From Bacteroidales bacterium (GTDB taxonomy: Bacteria > Bacteroidota > Bacteroidia > Bacteroidales > UBA932), in contig JAFRNC010000004.1 of the NCBI GenBank assembly GCA_017430365.1, forward strand, positions 186,001-250,000: a stretch of DNA of 64,000 nucleotides, read 5' to 3'. Under the pieces are notes generated by a model. It had not been told where the DNA came from and did no database searches. It saw only the letters and a list, made by a program, of their open reading frames with translations. Made by a program: the position numbers and the translations under genes. The number at the start of each line of letters is the position of its first letter. Within the stretch, counting starts at the first letter, position 1. Below, piece by piece: positions 56,924-64,000 of the stretch.

Positions 56924-58402
56924 ATGAAGAAATTAGTATACTTCTCACTCATAGCCATTGCGGGTCTGCTCCTCGCCTCCTGCGAGCCCCTCGTCATCGA
57001 AGGGCCCACGGCCAGCGCTCCCATCAGTTCGAGCGAACTCATGAGCGCTTTCCAGATCGACGGCCAGTTCGCTGACGCCGCCTGCACGCAACCCCAGTCC
57101 GATGGTAACTACATCAAGTACCATACTTCTCCCGCGCGTACCGTCCAGGTTTTCAATACCAAATCCGACGGTTCGAAGAACATCCTGGCTACCGGCGCAT
57201 CCGGCGTTTTCAACATCACGCCCAGGCGCGGCGCCGACCCCAACCAGGTATTCAGCGTATCCACCATCAACCAGGACGCCTCGGTCGTCGTCTTTGACAG
57301 CAACGTAAACGTCTATGTTCCGGCAGACCTCGCTCCCGAGGTGAAAGTCCTCACCGGTGAATCCGGCGCCAAGGCATGGAAGTGGAATCCCATCAACGGT
57401 TCCACCTGGGGCAATGCCGGTTATATCGGCGATGCCGGTCACGGTGCCAACGTGGCGGCCGGCGAGATCCCCGGCCTGTGGTGGGGCTGCACCCCTGAGC
57501 AGCTGGAGACCGAGCAGGTCCAGCATGCCGGCGGAACTGTGTACGGCTACGGTGATCCCAACGCCTACATGGTCTTCAACGAAGACGGCGAATGCATCTC
57601 CTACAAGGCCGACGGCACCCAGATCGCAAAGGGAACCTATTCCCTCAACAACTACGATCCGGAATGCACCGACGGCTACCACTACGGAACGCTCGTCACC
57701 ACCGATGCCCCGATCCTCTTCCCGTTCATCATCAATACGGGCGGATCACGCGCCAACGAGTTCGACGTGGTATATGTCGATCCCAACAATCTGTCCCTCG
57801 TCTGTGCCAACGGACAGGCGGCATGGAGCTGGGGCGAAGCAACCTGGTGGCGCTTCAAGAACGCTTCCGACCCGGATGCGGCACTTGCCGGCAGCGGTGA
57901 GCGTGCATGGACCTATTATCCGATGAACGGTTCCACCTGGGGCAACGCCGGCTACATCGGCGATGCCGGTCATGGAGCCAACCTCGCAGCAGGTGAAATC
58001 CCCGGAATGTGGTGGGGTTGCACTCCCGAGCAGCTGGAGACCGAGCAGATCGCCCACAGCGGCAACGTGGCCTACGGTTACGGCAGCAGCGATGCCTACA
58101 TGGTGTTCAACAGCATCGACGGCATTGTCACTTCCTATGACGCCTCCGGCAACCAGATCGCCTCTTCTCCCTACGCTGTCGAGAACTTCGACTGGCAGGC
58201 AGCCTACAAGATGGGCGACCTGGTCACCACAGGCGGCTCCGGCATACTCTTCCCGTTCGTAATCAATACGGGCGGAACGGTTGCCACCAATTATGAGATC
58301 GTCTATATGGACGGCAATCTGCTGACCCTGATCTGTACGAACGGAATGGAAGCATGGAGCTGGGGCGAATGCACCTGGTGGAGATTCCAGCCGAAGAAGT
58401 AA
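56924..58402 (+). CDS. Surface lipoprotein with two tandem Trp-rich repeats, candidate surface glycan-binding protein
   Basis: A 492-residue lipoprotein (lipobox LLASC) in the third position of the susCD operon, where SusE/SGBP proteins are encoded. After an N-terminal Ig-like part (about 22-140) there are two copies of a unit with 177-residue spacing. Each begins with GSTWGNAGYIGDAGHGAN, continues with WWGCTPEQLETEQ and ends near AWSWGE.TWWRF (DNA offset 57398 versus 57929, 531 bases). The many Trp and Tyr suggest glycan stacking sites. The ligand, mannan or xyloglucan, is not known. A strong terminator follows. Confidence 0.85.
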   Translation: MKKLVYFSLIAIAGLLLASCEPLVIEGPTASAPISSSELMSAFQIDGQFADAACTQPQSDGNYIKYHTSPARTVQVFNTKSDGSKNILATGASGVFNITPRRGADPNQVFSVSTINQDASVVVFDSNVNVYVPADLAPEVKVLTGESGAKAWKWNPINGSTWGNAGYIGDAGHGANVAAGEIPGLWWGCTPEQLETEQVQHAGGTVYGYGDPNAYMVFNEDGECISYKADGTQIAKGTYSLNNYDPECTDGYHYGTLVTTDAPILFPFIINTGGSRANEFDVVYVDPNNLSLVCANGQAAWSWGEATWWRFKNASDPDAALAGSGERAWTYYPMNGSTWGNAGYIGDAGHGANLAAGEIPGMWWGCTPEQLETEQIAHSGNVAYGYGSSDAYMVFNSIDGIVTSYDASGNQIASSPYAVENFDWQAAYKMGDLVTTGGSGILFPFVINTGGTVATNYEIVYMDGNLLTLICTNGMEAWSWGECTWWRFQPKK

Positions 58403-58419
58403 CCTGAACCTCTCTTTTC

Positions 58420-58451
58420 AAAAGCAGCCGCTAAAAGGCGGCTGCTTTTTT
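58420..58451 (+). terminator. Rho-independent terminator of the susCD operon
   Basis: GCAGCCGC (58424-58431) pairs with GCGGCTGC (58438-58445) around a 6-base loop. The stem is extended by AAAA/TTTT and followed by a T-run. The next gene's ATG is only 4 bases after the end of this feature. Confidence 0.92.
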
Positions 58452-58455
58452 AACT

Positions 58456-59919
58456 ATGAAGCGATTGTACCGGATTTTGACAAGCAGCCTGCTGGGCGCG
58501 GCCGTATTCGTGTTCTGGATGTGGCTGTATCCGCAGGATATCTCCTATCAGGAGCAGAACCAGTTGTTCCTGTTCACGGGCGACTACCTGTTCCAGCGGC
58601 TGTCCCTTCCCGGCGGCCTGGCAGACTGGTTGTCGGAATTCCTGGTACAGTTCTTTTATATCCGGGCGGCAGGTGCACTGATCATGGCGCTGCTGGCCGT
58701 CCTTCTGCAGCAACTGGTATGGAATGCCGCCGGCAGACCCGGCACGGAAGACCGGCGCAGTCTGTATGCCCTTTCTTTCATACCGTCGCTCCTGATGCTC
58801 ATCTACCAGGGCGACGTGGAAGTATTGATGAGCTATCCCGTGGCCCTGATACTGGCCACCGCGCTATGCCCCCTGATGGCACGTGCACGCTGGCACCGCC
58901 TGTGGCTCATTCCGCTGGGCTGGTGGCTGGCGGGGCCGGTCATCGCACTGCCCGTCCTCTACTCGATCCTCCGCGGACGTAAAGGACAGGATCTGCTGAT
59001 GGCAGGATGGCTCGTACTGAGCGCTTTCGTGGAATACAGGCTACTCGCGGCGCAGTATCCCGCACGCGACGCCTTCCTGGGTCTGAACTACTACCGACTG
59101 GTGGAATTCCTCCCCGCCCTGCAAATCATCATTCCTGCGGTCACGCTTATCGTGATCTTTCTCTGCGGGGCGGACCTTCGCCCCCGGCATCCCGGTGCAT
59201 GGGCATTACCTTCCGCCATCCTTCTGGCCGCCGGAACCTGGGCAGGCATACATTCCACATATGACAAGGATGTCCACGAAGTCCTTGCATACGACTGGCT
59301 CATCCGGCACGAAAGATACGGAGACGTCATCCGACGGGCGGAGAAATATCAGCCCCGCAATCCAGTAAGCGCATGTTCTGTCAATTTCTGCCTGTTCATG
59401 AACGGTTCCCTGGAATCACGCCTCGGCGATTTCTATCAATGCGGCACGGAAGGCCTCGTGCTGCCGAGCATCCGGGACAACCTCTCCGACATCACCTCGG
59501 CAGAATTGCTCTGGATGATGGGTATGCCCAACATCACCCTCCAATACATGTTCGACGTCCAGGAATCCATACAGAACGGACGCAAGAGCGGACGTTTCAT
59601 GACACGTATAGCCGAGTGCAATATTGTCAACGGATGGTATGACCGTGCCGGGCGATATCTGGACATCCTTTCGCACAGCCTCTTCTACCGGAAATGGGCC
59701 CTCTCGCGCAAAGCCATGATCCTGGACAAAGAGAAAGTCGCATCCGACCCCGTATATTCATATATACGGCAGGTACGCTTTCGCGATGACTTCATCACTT
59801 TTTATGACGGGCTGGACCTGATGATGGCCGTCCTCTACAACCAGAACAAAAACAACTTCATGGCGGCACAGTACTACACTGCATGGCAGCGCCTTAAACA
59901 GATGGAGGCGGGACAATGA
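58456..59919 (+). CDS. DUF6057 family polytopic membrane protein
   Basis: A 487-residue protein of unknown function. About seven hydrophobic helices lie in the first 275 residues (MKRLYRILTSSLLGAAVFVF onward). The soluble C-terminal half looks like TPR or helical hairpins (AECNIVNGWYDRAGRYLDIL). That half is related to the 355-residue protein encoded at 61905. I recall DUF6057 proteins only from Bacteroidetes. Its start directly follows the PUL terminator with no visible promoter, and its stop overlaps the next start (ATGA). No enzyme motif is seen. Confidence 0.78.
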   Translation: MKRLYRILTSSLLGAAVFVFWMWLYPQDISYQEQNQLFLFTGDYLFQRLSLPGGLADWLSEFLVQFFYIRAAGALIMALLAVLLQQLVWNAAGRPGTEDRRSLYALSFIPSLLMLIYQGDVEVLMSYPVALILATALCPLMARARWHRLWLIPLGWWLAGPVIALPVLYSILRGRKGQDLLMAGWLVLSAFVEYRLLAAQYPARDAFLGLNYYRLVEFLPALQIIIPAVTLIVIFLCGADLRPRHPGAWALPSAILLAAGTWAGIHSTYDKDVHEVLAYDWLIRHERYGDVIRRAEKYQPRNPVSACSVNFCLFMNGSLESRLGDFYQCGTEGLVLPSIRDNLSDITSAELLWMMGMPNITLQYMFDVQESIQNGRKSGRFMTRIAECNIVNGWYDRAGRYLDILSHSLFYRKWALSRKAMILDKEKVASDPVYSYIRQVRFRDDFITFYDGLDLMMAVLYNQNKNNFMAAQYYTAWQRLKQMEAGQ

Positions 59920-61364
59920 GAAGATGGCTTCCACTCCTGTTCGCGGTCATGATCGCCGCCTGTTCCGGAAAGACCACTTTCGTGGACGAACTTCCGGAAA
60001 TCTATCCCGACTATATCGGCGTAACCATCCCCGCCGGGATCGCGCCCCTGAATTTCAACCTGCCCGAAGAATATGACAGGGTCTTCGTACGCGTCACGGG
60101 CAGCAACGGCGGGGAAATCAGGACACGCGGCGGCTGGGCATCCTTCCCTGTCAGGAAATGGCACCGCCTGACCGCACTGAACGCCGGCGGAACCCTTCAC
60201 TTCACGGTACTCGGCCGCAAAAACGGGACCTGGACCCAGTGGAGCGATTTCATAATCTATGTCAGCGATGTCCCGCTTGACGACTACGGCGTCACATATC
60301 GCAAAATCGCACCCGGATATACCACATACAGTACAATAGGCATCTACCAACGCGACATACATTCCTTCCTGGAAGAACCGGTAATCGAAAGCACGCTGAC
60401 GCCAGGGCAGTGCATGAACTGCCATACGGCAAACGCGACCGACCCCTCACAGTTCCTGTTCCACCTCAGGGGCGGGCACGGAGCCACCCTCATCCAGAAG
60501 GACGGCGTACGGGAATGGGTGACCACCAAGACCGACAGCACCCTGGGCAACGTCGCCTATTGCTACTGGCATCCGGACGGGCGCTGGTTCGCCGGATCGA
60601 TCAATCCTGTCCGCCAATCCTTCTGGACAGGCGACCAGCGCACCATAGAAGTATTCGACCTGGCATCCGACCTGGTCGTCATGGATATGGATGACCACAG
60701 TCTGGTCGTCGATCCGAGGTTCACTACGGATGAATATCTGGAATCCTCCCCCGCTTTCACCCCGGACGGAAAGACTCTTTATTTCTGCCGCGCGAAAGCT
60801 TTCGAAGTCCCGCGTTTCGTAGACAGCATACGGTACGACCTGGTACGGGTCGGTTTTGACGCCCAAACCGGCAAGTTGGGAGAGATGGAGACCGTCCTGC
60901 CAGCCAGCCGGGAGGGCAAAAGCATCTCATTCCCCCGTCCGTCATACGACGGACGCTGGCTGATGTACAATCAGGCCGATTTCGGAGTCTTCCCGATAAG
61001 CCACAGGGAAGCCGACCTCTGGCTCATGGATCTGGCCACCGGCCTGACCCGTCCCATCGACGAAGTGAACAGCCCTGTTTCAGAGAGTTTCCACAACTGG
61101 AGCAGCAACAGCCGCTGGTTCCTCTTCTCCAGCCGGCGTGAAGACGGACTTTACGTTCAGGTATGGTTCTCCTCAATCGACGAGAACGGGCACTGCACCA
61201 AACCATTCGTACTTCCACAGAAGAATCCGCGCAAATACTATCACGGTACACTATATTCGTTCAACGCCCCGGATTTCACCAGGGAACGAGTCAGTTTCGA
61301 CACCAGAGGTGTGTACAGGGAAGTTTTCTCGGACGAACGGATCCAAGCAACTGTCAAGCCATGA
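59916..61364 (+). CDS. Lipoprotein with one CxxCH heme-type motif and a PD40/TolB-like propeller, first copy
   Basis: A 482-residue lipoprotein (lipobox IAAC, Cys16). Residues 25-130 form a beta-rich N-domain with the conserved PAGIAPLNFNLP. One CMNCH motif at 166-170 fits covalent heme c attachment. Residues about 195-470 carry propeller-type repeats: YWHPDGRWFAGS, PAFTPDGKTLYFCRA, PRPSYDGRWLMYNQ and NWSSNSRWFLFSS. Similar Bacteroides proteins have been loosely labelled cytochrome c biosynthesis or TolB-like. Heme binding is not shown. It is flanked by membrane and lipoprotein genes with 4-base overlaps. Confidence 0.8.
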   Translation: MRRWLPLLFAVMIAACSGKTTFVDELPEIYPDYIGVTIPAGIAPLNFNLPEEYDRVFVRVTGSNGGEIRTRGGWASFPVRKWHRLTALNAGGTLHFTVLGRKNGTWTQWSDFIIYVSDVPLDDYGVTYRKIAPGYTTYSTIGIYQRDIHSFLEEPVIESTLTPGQCMNCHTANATDPSQFLFHLRGGHGATLIQKDGVREWVTTKTDSTLGNVAYCYWHPDGRWFAGSINPVRQSFWTGDQRTIEVFDLASDLVVMDMDDHSLVVDPRFTTDEYLESSPAFTPDGKTLYFCRAKAFEVPRFVDSIRYDLVRVGFDAQTGKLGEMETVLPASREGKSISFPRPSYDGRWLMYNQADFGVFPISHREADLWLMDLATGLTRPIDEVNSPVSESFHNWSSNSRWFLFSSRREDGLYVQVWFSSIDENGHCTKPFVLPQKNPRKYYHGTLYSFNAPDFTRERVSFDTRGVYREVFSDERIQATVKP

Positions 61365-61900
61365 AAAGATTGTCATTCCTGATTACGGCCATTGCCATCC
61401 TCCTGGTCTGCGCTTGCGGACGCGACGAATACCGCATCCACGGACGTGTTACTTCCAACGAGTTGGAAGGGGTGAAAATATTCCTGGTACCCGTCGGGCA
61501 CGAAGAGCGCGAGAATGTGGATTCAGTGCTCATCAAAAACCACGAATTCGAGTTCAAGGGAAACAAACACTGGATGTGCACGATACGTCTGATCGCCCAT
61601 GAGCGGGCAAAGGGCCAGAACCTGCTCGTAGCCACCGAACCTGGCGATATCTACGTAACCATCGGTCCCAACAGCACCGGCGGCGGAACGCCCCAGAATG
61701 ACAGCCTCCAGGTGTGGAAAGACCTGACAATCGAGCACAACCGGATCTTCGGTGCCCTTTACGAAGAAGGACGCAAGGAAGAAGCCGGGGAAGTCCACGC
61801 CGAGTACCTCCGCCGTACGCGGGAGATAGCCCTTGCGCTGGGCGAGAAAAGCATAGTCGGCAGTTTCCTGATAGAACAGTTCCCCCTGCCTGAACAATAG
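61361..61900 (+). CDS. DUF4369-type lipoprotein
   Basis: A 179-residue lipoprotein (lipobox VCAC). The first 100 mature residues match the DUF4369 pattern: RIHGRVTSNELEGVKIFLVP, DSVLIKNHEFEFKG and a late GDIYVTIGPNS. DUF4369 often sits at the N-terminus of thioredoxin-like lipoproteins, but here no thioredoxin domain or CxxC follows; the C-terminus is a charged helix. ATG at 61361 overlaps the preceding stop. Its role in the cluster is unknown. Confidence 0.8.
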   Translation: MKRLSFLITAIAILLVCACGRDEYRIHGRVTSNELEGVKIFLVPVGHEERENVDSVLIKNHEFEFKGNKHWMCTIRLIAHERAKGQNLLVATEPGDIYVTIGPNSTGGGTPQNDSLQVWKDLTIEHNRIFGALYEEGRKEEAGEVHAEYLRRTREIALALGEKSIVGSFLIEQFPLPEQ

Positions 61901-61904
61901 TCAC

Positions 61905-62972
61905 ATGAAGAGAAAAGGAGGACGCATAATCCTGGTATTACTTGCAGCTGCCGCACTGACGGCAGGGCTGAGCCAGTGCGTCTTCCTCGCCAGATATCCA
62001 TATTTCAGGAAACTGGCGGCCCTCAACGGCATCTCCCTGAAAGAAGCACGCAAGGCATGGGGCCGTCCCGACAAGACTTCTGAACTGATCATGGGGATGG
62101 TCGTCGAAGCCGACCGGGAGAATTGGCCGAAAGTGTCGGCACTGGCCGCGGAGAAGGACCTCAAATCGGAAATAGGGACCTACTATTATAACCTGGCCAA
62201 TGCCATGCAGGACCGGCTTCCGGACCGCCTGATGGATTACTACCAGCCTTTCGAACGGGGATTGTTCCTGCCGGTAGGACCTTCGTCCACGCCTTTCCGG
62301 ATCGCATGTGCCGGCGATGTATGGTTCGCCCTCGGATACATGCCCCTCGCCGAACGCGATGCCATGCTCGGCCTGCTCTTCTCCCCTGCCCACACCGGCC
62401 CCCGCTACCTCCGGCGCCTGGCCGAGTGCAACCTGGTCTCGGGCGATTCCGAGGCTGCATCGAAATACCTGCGCATCCTGCTCAACGACCCTTCGGAACG
62501 GGATTGGGCCCGGGAACGGCTTCCCGGGAACTGGCGCCCGGACTATCAGCTGCGGATAGCGGAAAAACGCAACCTCGCACCCCGGTTCGACCTGGTTCAC
62601 GGCATGGACCAGGCGCAGCTGGTCCTCCGCATACTGCTGAGTTCGAACGCCACCAACAAGACCGCGCTGGACTACCTGCTGTGCTACGACCTGCTTACTA
62701 AAGACCTGGACGCGTTCATCGCGGACTACGATCCTTCGCTCACCGCCTCGCATCTCTACGAGGAGGCAATGCTCATATTCCTCGCCGCCAAAGGCGGCAT
62801 GACGCAGGAGAATTTTGTCCATTACCACATATCGGAAGCCACTTTCAACAGCTTCAACCGCTTCGTCACGATTTACAAGCGTGACGGGGGGAATGCACGC
62901 AACCTGACTGCCGAATTCGGGAAAAGCTACTGGTACTATTTCTATTTTGCCGAAAGGAATGAGAAGAATTGA
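61905..62972 (+). CDS. Single-helix membrane protein related to the DUF6057 C-terminal half
   Basis: A 355-residue protein with one N-terminal hydrophobic segment (about 8-30), then an all-helical soluble region. It resembles the C-terminal half of the DUF6057 protein at 58456: AECNLVSGDSEAASKYLRIL here against AECNIVNGWYDRAGRYLDIL there, with similar preceding RLPDRLMDYYQPFERGLFLP and RLGDFYQCGTEGLVLP. It thus looks like a paralogue that lost, or never had, the polytopic part. It lies 4 bases after the DUF4369 gene and overlaps the next gene by 14 bases. Confidence 0.75.
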   Translation: MKRKGGRIILVLLAAAALTAGLSQCVFLARYPYFRKLAALNGISLKEARKAWGRPDKTSELIMGMVVEADRENWPKVSALAAEKDLKSEIGTYYYNLANAMQDRLPDRLMDYYQPFERGLFLPVGPSSTPFRIACAGDVWFALGYMPLAERDAMLGLLFSPAHTGPRYLRRLAECNLVSGDSEAASKYLRILLNDPSERDWARERLPGNWRPDYQLRIAEKRNLAPRFDLVHGMDQAQLVLRILLSSNATNKTALDYLLCYDLLTKDLDAFIADYDPSLTASHLYEEAMLIFLAAKGGMTQENFVHYHISEATFNSFNRFVTIYKRDGGNARNLTAEFGKSYWYYFYFAERNEKN

Positions 62973-64000
62973 ACCACTCTGCCTGATCGCCCTGACTGCG
63001 GCACTCCTCCTGCTCTCATGCGGGAGGCATTACGACGTGAGGCCTTATGGAACAGGCACGGACAGGACTTCCCTTCTCTTTCCTGACTATCAGGATGTAA
63101 CTATTCCCTGCAACATCGCCCCCGCCAATTTCTATTATACCGATCCGGAAGGCTCGCGCTTCACCACCAAGTTCTCCTGCGGGGATGTGTCGGTTACCGT
63201 CAAGGGGCGCGAAGTGATCTGGAAGGAAAGGCAATGGACCGGCTTGCTTGAAGCCGCCTCAGGAGGCGACATCGAGGTGGAATCATCGTACAGAAAGGAT
63301 GGCGCCCCGGTCTCCTGGAAGTGGAGCATCCACGTTGACGGCGACCCTGTCGACCAGTATCTGACCTATCGTCTCATCGAACCGGGTTTCGAGGTATGGG
63401 ACGACCTGGAGATAATCGAGCGGAATCTCGGGAACTTCGATACCCGCGTCATATCCGATTTCAGGCACACCGGCAACAGGTGCATGAACTGCCATATACA
63501 CTCGCAGGGGCGCGGGGACCTCTCGATGTTCTACCTGCGGGGAGAAGGAGGCGGAGCCATACTGAACCGGGGCGGGACCCTGCGCAAGCTCACCCTGCGC
63601 GACAGCGCCATGATCTCCCCCACCGTGTACGGAGAAATACATCCCGAAGGAAGGTTCGGGGTATTCTCGACCAATATCATCATTCCGGCCATGCACTCTG
63701 CAGGAGGCCTCCGGATGGAGGTATTCGACAAGGCTTCCGATCTCTGCGTAGCCGATTTTGACGGTAACAGGATGATGACCTTCCCCGAAACCGCCCGGGA
63801 AGATGTCATGGAAACCTTCCCGGTCTTTTCAGCCGACGGCCGGTATGTCTATTATTGCACCGCTCCCGCCCTTCCCCTTCCGGCCGAAATAGACCGCTTG
63901 ATGTATTCGCTGGTACGTATTCCCTTCGATCCGGTGACCGGCGCTCTCGGCAGCCCCGCAGACACAGTCTGGAGCGCAGCCGCTACGGGCAAGTCCGTAT
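62959..64000 (+). CDS. Lipoprotein with CxxCH motif and propeller, second copy (partial)
   Basis: The frame starts at ATG 62959 and runs open to the window edge (347 complete codons). It has a lipobox LLLSC (Cys21), the N-domain with TIPCNIAPANFYY, CMNCH at 175-179 followed by FYLRGEGGGAILNRGG, and propeller repeats EIHPEGRFGVFSTN and PVFSADGRYVYYCTA. The order of parts equals the protein at 59916 (CMNCH then FHLRGGHGATLIQKDG), so the two are paralogues of moderate identity. Its start overlaps the preceding gene by 14 bases. The C-terminus lies outside the window. Confidence 0.82.
   Translation, partial: MRRIEPLCLIALTAALLLLSCGRHYDVRPYGTGTDRTSLLFPDYQDVTIPCNIAPANFYYTDPEGSRFTTKFSCGDVSVTVKGREVIWKERQWTGLLEAASGGDIEVESSYRKDGAPVSWKWSIHVDGDPVDQYLTYRLIEPGFEVWDDLEIIERNLGNFDTRVISDFRHTGNRCMNCHIHSQGRGDLSMFYLRGEGGGAILNRGGTLRKLTLRDSAMISPTVYGEIHPEGRFGVFSTNIIIPAMHSAGGLRMEVFDKASDLCVADFDGNRMMTFPETAREDVMETFPVFSADGRYVYYCTAPALPLPAEIDRLMYSLVRIPFDPVTGALGSPADTVWSAAATGKSV

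Overview
The window is a dense piece of a Bacteroidetes chromosome, most likely order Bacteroidales. The evidence is a SusC/SusD pair in a polysaccharide utilization locus (PUL), DUF6057, DUF4369 and DUF3810 proteins, Bacteroides-type -7 promoter boxes (TAnnTTTG), few Shine-Dalgarno sequences and many type II (lipoprotein) signal peptides. GC content looks high for Bacteroides (upper fifties percent by eye), closer to Alistipes/Rikenellaceae or uncultured gut and rumen Bacteroidales; I cannot name a genus. I saw no tRNA, rRNA, CRISPR array, insertion sequence or integrase. No stretch above 300 bp lacks a gene; the longest gaps are 27747-27987 (241 bp, terminator inside an inverted repeat) and 51739-51938 (200 bp, divergent araC/susC promoter region).

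Left part (1-27.7 kb, housekeeping). msrA and a TIGR04076 gene run left from a divergent promoter region. An eight-gene operon runs right from it: amidase, uvrB, a rel/spoT homologue, uvrA, a GNAT-like gene, a secreted esterase, a putative manganese transporter and an S9 peptidase. Next, on the minus strand, come eno (own promoter and terminator) and a six-gene group: endonuclease I-like, aldo/keto reductase, SDR, periplasmic asparaginase, C_GCAxxG protein and Nudix hydrolase. A divergent plus-strand operon holds an LD-carboxypeptidase, a HerA/YjgR ATPase, DUF3810 and ybaK. It is followed by an ECF sigma factor with a small membrane protein, then a DUF1538 membrane protein with two PII-like genes. 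A strong bidirectional terminator (27882-27916) closes this part.

Middle part (28.0-58.4 kb, PUL). A 13-gene minus-strand operon of about 22.8 kb starts near 50.78 kb. In transcription order it encodes a GH5-GH26 double mannanase lipoprotein, GH130, a CE20-like acetylesterase, GH43, GH31, GH2, XylB, XylA, a XylE-like symporter, GH3, cellobiose 2-epimerase, a GPH-family transporter and GH94. An AraC-family regulator sits just upstream; SusC, SusD and a tandem-repeat surface lipoprotein run divergently. The gene set fits beta-mannan/glucomannan (mannanase, 2-epimerase, mannosyl-glucose phosphorylase, cellobiose phosphorylase) together with xyloglucan-type side chains (alpha-xylosidase, beta-galactosidase, GH43, acetylesterase, beta-glucosidase, xylose isomerase and xylulokinase). 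Sugars would be split partly by phosphorolysis in the cytoplasm.

Right part (58.4-64 kb). Directly after the terminator of the susCD operon lies a tightly overlapping cluster of uncharacterized envelope genes. It holds a DUF6057 membrane protein, a lipoprotein with one CxxCH heme-type motif and a PD40-like propeller, a DUF4369 lipoprotein, a shorter relative of the DUF6057 C-terminal half, and a second CxxCH/propeller lipoprotein cut by the window edge. This duplicated two-gene module is the best candidate here for an undescribed system.
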